Assembly: GCA_028281445.1 (NCBI GenBank)
Contig: JANQJW010000128.1
Coordinates: 1 to 42,896 of the forward strand
DNA: 42,896 bases
Origin: Planctomycetota bacterium
GTDB lineage: Bacteria; Planctomycetota; PLA2; JAEUHO01
Direction of reading: 5' to 3'
Translations under genes and position numbers: made by a program
Notes under the pieces: generated by a model
Told to the model about the DNA's origin: nothing
Seen by the model: the letters and a program-made list of their open reading frames with translations, nothing else
Database searches by the model: none
Shown: in pieces, positions 31,233 to 37,963 of the stretch
Position numbering within the stretch: position 1 is the stretch's first letter
How the letters are laid out: each line of letters starts with the position of its first letter

Positions 31233-31395
31233 GATCACTATGTGCCACTGGTGCCACGAGGAGATCCCAGAAGAGGAGATCGTCGAGGCGTGGGAGAGCC
31301 CTTTCCTTCACCCGGAGCGAGTGACCGAGATCGACGTCTGCGCGCGCTGCGCCTCCCTCATCGATGACGAGGGGGATGACGATGACGATTTCTGA
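31225..31395 (+). CDS. Small zinc-binding protein
   Basis: A 56-residue protein starting at GTG 31225 with GAGGAGG upstream. The pair MCHWCHEEI and VCARCAS form two CxxC motifs about 30 residues apart, a typical zinc-ribbon pattern. It ends in a run of aspartates (DDDDDF). It may bind nucleic acid or a partner protein. It is coupled to the previous gene by an 8-base overlap. Confidence 0.65.
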   Translation: MAEITMCHWCHEEIPEEEIVEAWESPFLHPERVTEIDVCARCASLIDDEGDDDDDF

Positions 31396-31425
31396 GCACG
31401 CAGCCCTACAGGGCGAGGAGGGGAG

Positions 31426-31662
31426 ATGAACCAACGCGAAGCCAAGCAGTGGGCGTGCACCGTCGCGCTGGGGACCCTACTGGACCAGATCGAACATGGC
31501 CGCGCCTGGGAGGACTTCGAGGACCAGGCGGACCAGATCCGTGCCGAGAGGGCCGCGCGGGAGTTGATGGACGAGCTATCACGACGGGCTGGAGAAGGCT
31601 TGTACCGAGCGCACCTTCGCCGCCGCCACCCACTCGCCTCCCTGGAGGGTCAGGATGGGTAG
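31426..31662 (+). CDS. Small helical protein, unknown
   Basis: A 78-residue, mostly helical and charged protein with GAGGGGAG upstream of the ATG. The segment EREA-like helices include RAWEDFEDQADQIRAERAAR. It is followed by the ATG of the next gene inside its stop region (8-base overlap). No motif. Confidence 0.55.
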   Translation: MNQREAKQWACTVALGTLLDQIEHGRAWEDFEDQADQIRAERAARELMDELSRRAGEGLYRAHLRRRHPLASLEGQDG

Positions 31663-32200
31663 CGAGAGACCGTGGGTGGTCGGGTTTGAGCTCGACGGGC
31701 AGCGGTACGACGTGTGGGCGGTGGCAGGCGATCCACCCGGCGCCGTCCTGGCCGCTGCGAAGACGCTCGCCCGTGATCCCCGCTCCCCTCGGGTGGAGTC
31801 CTTCGATTCCGTCACGGTAGAGCCGTTCCCTGAGCGCCCCACCCCACAGACGGAGCCCAGCGATGTCTCGGAGGGGCGAACTGGAGCGAGACCCCCTGGG
31901 CGCGCTGTCGGCCCCACAGACGGAGGGCGGCGAATGAGGACGGACAAGCCAGAGGGGCGGGACTTGCCGGATGTCGGCGACTGGACCCTGGAGGTTGATG
32001 ACCACACCGCGGGGCGCATCGGCAGGGTCGTGGGTTACCGCGAGGGGATTCATGGCTGGGAGCCCGAACTAGGGAGTCATCCCGTTATCAACCTACCGCA
32101 CCGCCCTGCGAGTCACGGGATCGACCTTGACGCTGCTCTCGCGATCGTCAGGCGCCTAAACGCGGCCCCACAGACGGAGCCCAGCGATGTCTCGGATTGA
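31655..32200 (+). CDS. Fused product of two small genes (module copy 1 with internal deletion)
   Basis: A 181-residue open frame that looks like two small proteins joined. Residues 1-74 (from PWVVGFELDGQRYDVWAVAG) end in PQTEPSDVSE, the same tail that ends the whole frame (PQTEPSDVSD). Between them the DNA carries a shortened copy of the 32187-32393 gene, so that the stop of the first protein is lost. The second protein starts at the internal ATG 31934 (MRTDKPEGRDLPD) in the ATGA overlap of a 24-residue remnant frame (31863-31937), so an independent 88-residue product is likely. No functional motif. Confidence 0.5.
   Translation: MGSERPWVVGFELDGQRYDVWAVAGDPPGAVLAAAKTLARDPRSPRVESFDSVTVEPFPERPTPQTEPSDVSEGRTGARPPGRAVGPTDGGRRMRTDKPEGRDLPDVGDWTLEVDDHTAGRIGRVVGYREGIHGWEPELGSHPVINLPHRPASHGIDLDAALAIVRRLNAAPQTEPSDVSD
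31842..31929 (+). repeat. Duplicated module, deleted copy
   Basis: Two segments found separately downstream are joined here: 31842-31872 equals 32166-32196 (31 of 31), and 31871-31929 matches 32330-32388 (57 of 59). The 133 bases that separate them downstream are missing. The join overlaps by two bases (GA). Confidence 0.85.
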
Positions 32201-32388
32201 GCAGGACGTGATGACCGAGGCCCGCGCCCTCTTGGTGCCAGTGGGGGCCAACGACCTCGCGACCGTTGTGAGGATCCGCCACGGTCACACCCAGGCGTTG
32301 GCCCGTGAGGCGATCCAGCGCTTGTTGGAGAGGGGCGAACTGGAGCGAGACCCCCAAGGCGCGCTGTCGGCCCCACAGACGGAGGGCG
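32166..32388 (+). repeat. Duplicated module, intact copy
   Basis: Contains the two segments of the 31842-31929 copy (32166-32196 and 32330-32388) with the intervening 133 bases still present. Those bases hold most of the winged-helix-like gene. Confidence 0.85.
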
Positions 32389-32393
32389 AGTAG
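32187..32393 (+). CDS. Small winged-helix-like protein (intact copy)
   Basis: A 68-residue protein with helices at the N-terminus (IEQDVMTEARALL), a NDLATVVRIRHGHTQALARE segment that reads like a helix-turn-helix and QRLLERGELERDPQGALSA as a winged-hairpin-like end. A DNA-binding role is plausible. The first seven bases of its coding sequence and its last third are also present in the deleted copy at 31842-31929. It overlaps the previous frame by 14 bases. Confidence 0.6.
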   Translation: MSRIEQDVMTEARALLVPVGANDLATVVRIRHGHTQALAREAIQRLLERGELERDPQGALSAPQTEGE

Positions 32394-32395
32394 CG

Positions 32396-32683
32396 ATGGG
32401 CTGGCTTGCGCTGTTCCTCGCCGTCTGCTGGTGGGTCGATCTTCGCCGCCTTCGGGCCATGCGGACTAGCCGGAATCTCTGGCAACTGAAGGCCTACGAG
32501 CGGGCGTGGTTCGCCCACTTTGGAGTAGGTCCAGCGATCGCGAGGGGCGAGTACGAGCTCGCGTTGTGGGCGATCCAACAGACGCAGCTACGCCCCGATG
32601 GCTTCGAAGAGGCGACTCGCGTCCTGATAAGCGGAGAGCTGCCCGAGTCGTCCCACCCTGAAGGACGGAAGGGGGGAGCGTGA
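32396..32683 (+). CDS. Small membrane-associated protein, unknown
   Basis: A 95-residue protein with a hydrophobic N-terminus (WLALFLAVCWWVDL) followed by a basic stretch and a soluble, helical body (RGEYELALWAIQQTQL). A single N-terminal anchor is likely. Coupled to the methyltransferase gene by GTGA. No family. Confidence 0.55.
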   Translation: MGWLALFLAVCWWVDLRRLRAMRTSRNLWQLKAYERAWFAHFGVGPAIARGEYELALWAIQQTQLRPDGFEEATRVLISGELPESSHPEGRKGGA

Positions 32684-33861
32684 AGGTCGTGGACATCTTC
32701 GCTGGCCCCGGTGGGTGGTCGCAGGGGATCTCTGAGATCGGGATCCGCGACGTCGGGCTTGAGTGGGACCGGGACGCCTGCCTGACCCGAGCGGCCGCAG
32801 GGCATCTCACGGTGCGGGCCAACGTGGCGCAGTACCCGCCCGATGCGTTCGCGGGCTATGAGGGTTTGATCGCCTCCCCCCCGTGTCAGGCGTGGTCCAC
32901 AGCCGGGAAGGGGGATGCGCGCCTTGATCTCCCGAAGGTCCACGAGGCGGTGTCCGAGTGCGCGAAGGGATGGGATCCGCGCGTCATCTCGTCTCGCGAC
33001 TGGATCGACATGCGCACGCCCCTCGTCCTCGAGCCGCTTCGGTGGGCGTGGCTCATTCGCCCGCAGTGGATCACATGCGAGCAAGTCCCCCCGGCGCTGC
33101 CCGTCTGGGAGCACATGTGCGAGATCCTTCGCGGCTGGGGCTATTCAGCGCACGCGGTCGTCCTGAGTGCAGAGCAGTGGGGCGTTCCTCAGACTCGGAA
33201 GCGGGCCTTCCTCATGGCTTCGCGCGGCTCGCTCTCGCTACCCATGCCCACCCACCAGCGCTACCGATCGGGCGAGGGGTCGGGTGAGGCCGAGGAGTGC
33301 CAACCCAGCCTCTTCGGGCTGGGGCTGAAGCCGTGGGTCTCTGCCGCCGAGGCGCTTGATCTCGCTAAGCCCTTAGAGATCAAGGGGAATCAGAAGACGG
33401 ATGGAGTCTACCAGACCCGCGAGGTTTCGTCGCCCGCTCAGACACTCACCCGGAACACTCGATTCTGGCATCTACGGACCAGCTTTGGAGAACCGCACCG
33501 CGGGAAGAAAGCCGGATCACCTAAGCCTGAGTTCAACCCCACCGCGCAGCCTTCCCGAACCGTCACCGGCAAGTCTGGGAGTTGGCTCCTAACACGCCCA
33601 TCAACGACGGTCGTGGGCAGCTTCAGCCCCCACAAGCTCACCCCGCCAGGCCATCGGGATTGGTCGAGCGAAGGCGCCAGCCGTCAGGCGTCCGAGGGCG
33701 CCGTCCACATCTCGCTCGAGCAGGCGGCGGTACTTCAGGGGTTCCCGGCGGACTACCCCTTCGTAGGCTCCAAGTCCTCGAAGTTCCGGCAGTGCGGCGA
33801 CGCGGTGCCCCCGGCTATGGCTCGAGCCGTGGTAGAAGCGGTGAGCGGGAGGGCCGCCTAA
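32680..33861 (+). CDS. DNA cytosine-5 methyltransferase
   Basis: A 393-residue protein that transfers a methyl group from S-adenosylmethionine to cytosine C5. Motif I is DIFAGPGGWSQG (residues 5-16), the catalytic Cys69 lies in SPPCQAWS (motif IV), motif VIII is QTRKR (171-175), and motif X is GDAVPPAMARAV near the end. Motif VI, usually ENV, reads EQV (residues 134-136). A variable region between motifs VIII and IX, about residues 185-345, would choose the target. No restriction gene lies beside it, so the usual role is protection of phage DNA from host restriction. The GTG start overlaps the previous stop. Confidence 0.9.
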   Translation: MKVVDIFAGPGGWSQGISEIGIRDVGLEWDRDACLTRAAAGHLTVRANVAQYPPDAFAGYEGLIASPPCQAWSTAGKGDARLDLPKVHEAVSECAKGWDPRVISSRDWIDMRTPLVLEPLRWAWLIRPQWITCEQVPPALPVWEHMCEILRGWGYSAHAVVLSAEQWGVPQTRKRAFLMASRGSLSLPMPTHQRYRSGEGSGEAEECQPSLFGLGLKPWVSAAEALDLAKPLEIKGNQKTDGVYQTREVSSPAQTLTRNTRFWHLRTSFGEPHRGKKAGSPKPEFNPTAQPSRTVTGKSGSWLLTRPSTTVVGSFSPHKLTPPGHRDWSSEGASRQASEGAVHISLEQAAVLQGFPADYPFVGSKSSKFRQCGDAVPPAMARAVVEAVSGRAA

Positions 33862-34673
33862 TGCGCCCCCCGCTACGTTACCCCGGCGGGAAGTGGCGCC
33901 TCGCGCCCTGGATCATCTCGCACTTCCCAGAGCACCGGACCTACGTCGAGCCCTACGGGGGAGGCGCGAGCGTGCTGCTCAGGAAGACGCGGAGCTACGC
34001 CGAGGTCTACAACGACCTCGACGGGGAGATCGTGCATCTCTTTCGGGTGCTGAGGGATCACCCGGGCGAGCTTGCTGCGCGTATCCGACTCACGCCCTAC
34101 GCTCGGGCGGAGTTCGACCTCTCCTACGTCTCGACCGAGGACCCGATCGAGCAGGCGCGGAGGACGATGCTGCGCAGTCGGGCTGGGTTCGGGTCGTGGG
34201 GTGTCACCGGGGCGAGCACTGGCTTCCGCGCCGACTCGAGGAGGTCAGGTACCACCCCCGCGCAGGATTGGGGATCTCACTGGCGCTACGTCGAGGCGTG
34301 GGCCGAGCGCCTAGCGGGCGTCATCATCGAGTGCCGGGACGCGCTTGAGCTCATGGCCTATTACGACGGTCCGGACGTGCTCCACTACGTCGATCCGCCG
34401 TACCTCGCCGCTACACGCAACATCCACATCAAGGGCTACCGCCACGAGTTCGTCGAGGAGGACCACCGGCAGCTAGCCGAGTTCGCCGCGACCCTCGATG
34501 GCGCAGTCATCGTTTCGGGATACCCCTCCGAGCTCTACGACGAGCTGTACGAGGGGTGGGCCCGGGCCACGAAGGCCACCCGCGCTGATGGAGCCTCCGC
34601 CCGCACCGAGTGCCTGTGGATCTCACCGGGTACGGCCGCACTGCCGGAGCTCGGATTGGAGGTTTTCGCGTAG
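33861..34673 (+). CDS. D12-class adenine-N6 DNA methyltransferase
   Basis: A 270-residue protein. It opens with PLRYPGGKWRL (motif X-like), has EPYGGGASVLL near residues 30-40 as the S-adenosylmethionine-binding motif I, and HYVDPPYL with catalytic DPPY at residues 178-181. These define Dam-like enzymes of the D12 class that methylate adenine in a short site. The ATG at 33861 lies in a TAATG overlap with the cytosine methyltransferase; the longer upstream frame is a shadow. The two methyltransferases likely work as a defence against host nucleases. Confidence 0.9.
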   Translation: MRPPLRYPGGKWRLAPWIISHFPEHRTYVEPYGGGASVLLRKTRSYAEVYNDLDGEIVHLFRVLRDHPGELAARIRLTPYARAEFDLSYVSTEDPIEQARRTMLRSRAGFGSWGVTGASTGFRADSRRSGTTPAQDWGSHWRYVEAWAERLAGVIIECRDALELMAYYDGPDVLHYVDPPYLAATRNIHIKGYRHEFVEEDHRQLAEFAATLDGAVIVSGYPSELYDELYEGWARATKATRADGASARTECLWISPGTAALPELGLEVFA

Positions 34674-34731
34674 ATGGCGAGTTCTGCACTTTCGGCTATT
34701 CTTCGGGCATCACCCGAACCGAGAGGATGCG

Positions 34732-35037
34732 ATGCCCTGGACCGTAGAGACACAGCTGAGAGGCAGGAGAGCCGAGCAGTTTCTGGCGTGGACGCCCGGT
34801 GCCGAGATCAGGTGGCAGCGTGTCCACAGATGGGACGACGAGGCCCCAGCGAGACAGGAGTACGAGAGGTGGACCGGCTACGACTGCGCGGTGCGGCTGC
34901 TCGATCCTGCGGGAGTAGAGCGGGTCTGGTGCAACCCGCCCTACTCCGACATCGGACCGTGGGTTGAGAGCGATGCAGCGATGCGCGTACTGGGACAACC
35001 CCGTCCCCGTCTACTTCGGCTCCCCGTCCCCCGCTGA
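34732..35037 (+). CDS. Small protein with fragment of a Dam-type methyltransferase
   Basis: A 101-residue frame from the ATG at 34732; the longer frame upstream is a shadow of the adenine methyltransferase gene. Residues 1-60 (for example QFLAWTPGAEIRWQRVHRWD and RQEYERWTGYDCAVRLLDPA) look like an independent small phage protein. Residues 63-79 (ERVWCNPPYSDIGPWVE) match the catalytic NPPYS region of phage adenine methyltransferases without the rest of that enzyme. The end is an arginine-rich tail. It is most likely a chimaera left by a deletion and is not expected to be a working methyltransferase. Confidence 0.5.
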   Translation: MPWTVETQLRGRRAEQFLAWTPGAEIRWQRVHRWDDEAPARQEYERWTGYDCAVRLLDPAGVERVWCNPPYSDIGPWVESDAAMRVLGQPRPRLLRLPVPR

Positions 35038-35053
35038 AGGGGGTGAGGGATGA
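34973..35053 (+). CDS. Tiny protein in an alternative frame, unknown
   Basis: A 26-residue frame (MQRCAYWDNPVPVYFGSPSP and then AEGGEG) in a different frame from the 34732 gene. Its stop overlaps the next ATG (ATGA). It ends in the same GSPSP..GGE pattern, in the same reading frame, as the block in the 28708 protein, because both are encoded by the 32-bp repeat. Confidence 0.45.
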   Translation: MQRCAYWDNPVPVYFGSPSPAEGGEG

Positions 35054-35172
35054 GCGACATGACGGCCTTCACCCGCCCCAAGCCATGGGAGACGCCCGAC
35101 CTGGCGGAGCTATATGACGCTGACACCATTAGCAGGTTGCTTGGTCAGCCGATCAAGAGGCGCAAGCGATGA
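35050..35172 (+). CDS. Small protein before terminase, unknown
   Basis: A 40-residue protein joined to both neighbours by ATGA overlaps. It holds FTRPKPWETPDLAELYDADT followed by a basic tail (GQPIKRRKR). Too short to classify; the tight coupling to the terminase gene argues that it is real. Confidence 0.55.
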   Translation: MSDMTAFTRPKPWETPDLAELYDADTISRLLGQPIKRRKR

Positions 35173-35720
35173 GCGCTGAAGTCTCGGATCGCGTGCTCGA
35201 AAGGCTCAGGAGCGCCGGGTTGACGCTCGGCGACTGCGCCGAGATGAGCAACAACGAGCTCTGGGCGTTACCAGGGATCGGCAAAGCCGCGATCCGAGAG
35301 ATTCGGAAGGTGCACCCGTTGCCGGATCCGCCGAAGACGCGTCCGGGGCGGAATGGCGGGATGCTCCTGGCTGGCGGGAAGCCCGGCAACAAGGGCGGCC
35401 GGCGCCCGAGCGCTGTACGTCAAGCGCTGCTCGAGGACTTTGCGGAGACCGCGCCGCTGCTCAAGGACTTCGCGGAGGACGAGGAGCTGTCGCCGCGCGA
35501 ACGGATCGCAGCGATCACCGAACTCGGGAAGTTCGGGCTCGGGCCAGCGAAGGCGGGTTACACGCAGGACGAGCTTAACGCTCTGATGGTGAAGCTCGCG
35601 CACGCGACGCGGCTTGCTGCGGGTGCGCACTTCGATGCGCCCGTCAAGACGATGGAGGCGTTTCTGAACGACTTCATCCGGCGCTGGAAGGAGATCGCGG
35701 ACGAGGCGCAAGGCGAATGA
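35169..35720 (+). CDS. Terminase small subunit with N-terminal helix-hairpin-helix domain
   Basis: A 183-residue protein. Residues 1-45 (LRSAGLTLGDCAEMSNNELW, then ALPGIGKAAIREIRKV) resemble the helix-hairpin-helix part of the RNA polymerase alpha C-terminal domain. A linker with GGMLLAGGKPGNKGGRRPSA leads to a C-terminal helical domain of phage small-terminase type. The small subunit recognises packaging sites on concatemeric DNA. The gene overlaps the large subunit by ATGA, which supports the assignment. The DNA-binding domain at the N-terminus is unusual. Confidence 0.65.
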   Translation: MSAEVSDRVLERLRSAGLTLGDCAEMSNNELWALPGIGKAAIREIRKVHPLPDPPKTRPGRNGGMLLAGGKPGNKGGRRPSAVRQALLEDFAETAPLLKDFAEDEELSPRERIAAITELGKFGLGPAKAGYTQDELNALMVKLAHATRLAAGAHFDAPVKTMEAFLNDFIRRWKEIADEAQGE

Positions 35721-37408
35721 TCGACCTAGAGGCGCTGGTTCCGGATACGTGGTTTGCGCGCAGCGCAAGCCCGGCGCGAACCGCTGTCGATCGAGCCGCG
35801 GCCGAGGTCATCGGCTCTGAAAGCACGATCGATCCACTGAAGCGTCTCCTGGACCCAGCGTTCACCGAAACGCTCTGGTACTACGAAGGCTCACGCACCG
35901 AGCCTGAGATCCCCGGCAACCTGCACAAAAAGCAGGTCGAAGCGCTGAACGCGCCGTTTAGAAGTCGCTTTCTAATGTGGGGAAACCAAGGGGGCAAGAC
36001 GGCCATAGGCGCGATTGATGACGTTCTCTTCGCGCTCGGACGCCATGCCGTGTGGTCATTCCCCGAGGTCGCCGCCAAGCACGGTCTCGTCGGGCACCGG
36101 CCGCCGGTGCTGATGTGGGCGTCGGCGCTGACGTGGGATCTGTGGCAGGATCAGTTGCTGCCGGAGCTCCTGACCTGGATCCCAGACGATCGCATCATCG
36201 ACGCTCCTGAGCCATATCAGGACTCGAGGAAGCGCGCGATCAAGATCCGCGCGGACAACGGTTCGGTGAGCAAGATCGTTGGAAAGTCGGAGGAGCAGGG
36301 GCGGAAGAAGTACCAGTCGGCCAGGATCCACCGGATGCACTACGACGAGGAGCACCGAAAGGAGATCCGCGACGAGGTGCAGCCTCGGCTACTGAGGCAC
36401 GGCGGGCACGAGATCACCACTGCGACGCCGCTTATGGGGCTGACGTGGATGTACCACGACATCTATGAACCGTGGCTCCGCGGGCAGCGTCCAGACGTCT
36501 TTATCTCGCACGCCGGGATTGTCGACAATCCGGCGATCGACGACGCCGAGATCGATCGGATGAAGCTGGAGTTCGCGGGCGACGAGGGGCAGCTCAACGC
36601 GCGCCTCTACGGGCATTTCACGCAGCCTTCGGGCATCGTCCTGAAGTTCGACCCGCTGCGGCACCTTGAGACGGCAGACAAGGCCGTCATGGTGGAGCAG
36701 GCGACGAAGCAGAAGTGGAAGCACGTCTGCGGGATCGATTTCGGCTACTGGCGCTTCGAGTTCGTGCACGGGATGATCGACCGCGCGGAGCGGTGCCACG
36801 TCGTGGGCGACATCTTCAGCCAGAAGCAGTCGATGGACGAGCGCGCGCGCCTGATCCACGACCACCTGACGTCGTGGGAAGCGACGCGAGAGAACACGCG
36901 CATCGTTGGCGACTCGGCCAACCCCACGGACATCAACGAGCTCAACCGCGCGCTCAAGAAGATCGGTTCGCCGTTCCGGGTCCGCCCGGTGGTCAAAGAG
37001 AAGGGCCAGGGCGGCATCGGGTTCGTCGCCGCTGGCGTGGGGCGCATCAACAACCTGCTGCACCGCGGGGCGCTGCTCTTCCGCAGGGGCATGTCGAACA
37101 GCGCCGTGTGGATGCGCGGCCAGAGCGTCGCGTCCGAAGGCCGCAAGATGATCGGCTCGAGGCTGCTCTGGGAGATCGTGAACTGGCGCTACCCCGCGCC
37201 GAAGGGCGACGCCGTGCAGAAGCAGAACCCGGACGATGACACGGCGGACGGCGCCGACGGCTGCGCTGCGCTGCGCTACCTGATCGTGTCGCACTACAAG
37301 GCGCCCAAGCTACCGAAGCGCGAGAAGAAGAAGCCGCGCAACGTCGACACGACGATTGACGAAACGCTGAAGCGAATCACCGAGATTCACCAGGAGATGC
37401 GGAGATGA
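35717..37408 (+). CDS. terL: Terminase large subunit
   Basis: A 563-residue packaging motor. Walker A is GNQGGKT (residues 89-95), the Walker B acidic motif is YDEEH (209-213), and ATTAT-like coupling residues lie near 233-238. The C-terminal RNase H-like nuclease carries Asp341 (GIDFGYWRF) and Asp399 (RIVGDSANPTD) as metal ligands. It drives DNA into the prohead through the portal and cuts the concatemer. The start overlaps the small subunit stop. Adjacent position to the iteron region could place a packaging site nearby. Confidence 0.9.
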   Translation: MIDLEALVPDTWFARSASPARTAVDRAAAEVIGSESTIDPLKRLLDPAFTETLWYYEGSRTEPEIPGNLHKKQVEALNAPFRSRFLMWGNQGGKTAIGAIDDVLFALGRHAVWSFPEVAAKHGLVGHRPPVLMWASALTWDLWQDQLLPELLTWIPDDRIIDAPEPYQDSRKRAIKIRADNGSVSKIVGKSEEQGRKKYQSARIHRMHYDEEHRKEIRDEVQPRLLRHGGHEITTATPLMGLTWMYHDIYEPWLRGQRPDVFISHAGIVDNPAIDDAEIDRMKLEFAGDEGQLNARLYGHFTQPSGIVLKFDPLRHLETADKAVMVEQATKQKWKHVCGIDFGYWRFEFVHGMIDRAERCHVVGDIFSQKQSMDERARLIHDHLTSWEATRENTRIVGDSANPTDINELNRALKKIGSPFRVRPVVKEKGQGGIGFVAAGVGRINNLLHRGALLFRRGMSNSAVWMRGQSVASEGRKMIGSRLLWEIVNWRYPAPKGDAVQKQNPDDDTADGADGCAALRYLIVSHYKAPKLPKREKKKPRNVDTTIDETLKRITEIHQEMRR

Positions 37409-37722
37409 CGGCGAAGGCCGAGGACGACAAGTACGACCTCACGCTCATGACCGACGACGATGGGCTCACTCGCGCGCAGCGCAAAGCGTACGAGCGCGAG
37501 GCAAAGAAGAAAGGGCTGGACCCCAAGCATCCGGACACGCCTCGAAAGCTCAACGCCTACAAGTTGGTCGATCGCGTGTTCCTGATGGCAACGCTCGGGC
37601 GCTACAACGAGATCCACATCATCCCGCTTGCGCACGCCGTGGACAGCCTCACGGCGCGTGTGCAGGCGATCGAGGACATTTTCGCAGCTGCGGATGCTGA
37701 GATTGAGGAGGAAGGCGCATGA
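37405..37722 (+). CDS. Small protein after terminase, unknown
   Basis: A 105-residue charged protein coupled to terminase by ATGA. It has an acidic start, a basic helix (RAQRKAYEREAKKKGLDP) and a C-terminal helix (AVDSLTARVQAIEDIFAAAD) that resembles a short coiled coil. No known family. Confidence 0.6.
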   Translation: MTAKAEDDKYDLTLMTDDDGLTRAQRKAYEREAKKKGLDPKHPDTPRKLNAYKLVDRVFLMATLGRYNEIHIIPLAHAVDSLTARVQAIEDIFAAADAEIEEEGA

Positions 37723-37744
37723 AGGGTTTGTATGGAGGGGACGA

Positions 37745-37963
37745 TTGACTAGCCGAGAGATCTACTGCGACGTCTGCCGCGCGGGTAACGGGTGGGTCGA
37801 GGCGCTCAACCCGGGCGCGCCCTACATCTCTGGCAAGAGTAAGGCGCCCGGAATGCCGTGCCCAGAGTGCTTCCCACGAGGCGGACGACCCCCGATTCCG
37901 CGCGATACGGTGGTGCTCGCCGCATGGAGCCAGAAGGCCCTAAAACTGGAGGTGTTCAACTGA
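37745..37963 (+). CDS. Small zinc-ribbon protein
   Basis: A 72-residue protein with a TTG start at 37745 and TGGAGGGG upstream. The motifs YCDVCRAGNG and PCPECFPRGG give two CxxC pairs typical of a zinc ribbon. A nine-residue frame, 37719-37748 (MKGLYGGDD), bridges the previous stop and this start with overlaps on both sides and may couple translation. The C-terminus is mixed. Nucleic-acid or protein binding is likely. Confidence 0.6.
   Translation: MTSREIYCDVCRAGNGWVEALNPGAPYISGKSKAPGMPCPECFPRGGRPPIPRDTVVLAAWSQKALKLEVFN

Noticed and set aside
32680..34673. Complete restriction-modification system
   Set aside because: Two methyltransferases are present but no endonuclease gene was found beside them, so self-protection of phage DNA is the better reading.
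36389..37294. Long minus-strand frame opposite the terminase gene
   Set aside because: Composition is that of a high-G+C antisense frame; the terminase motifs on the plus strand are unmistakable.
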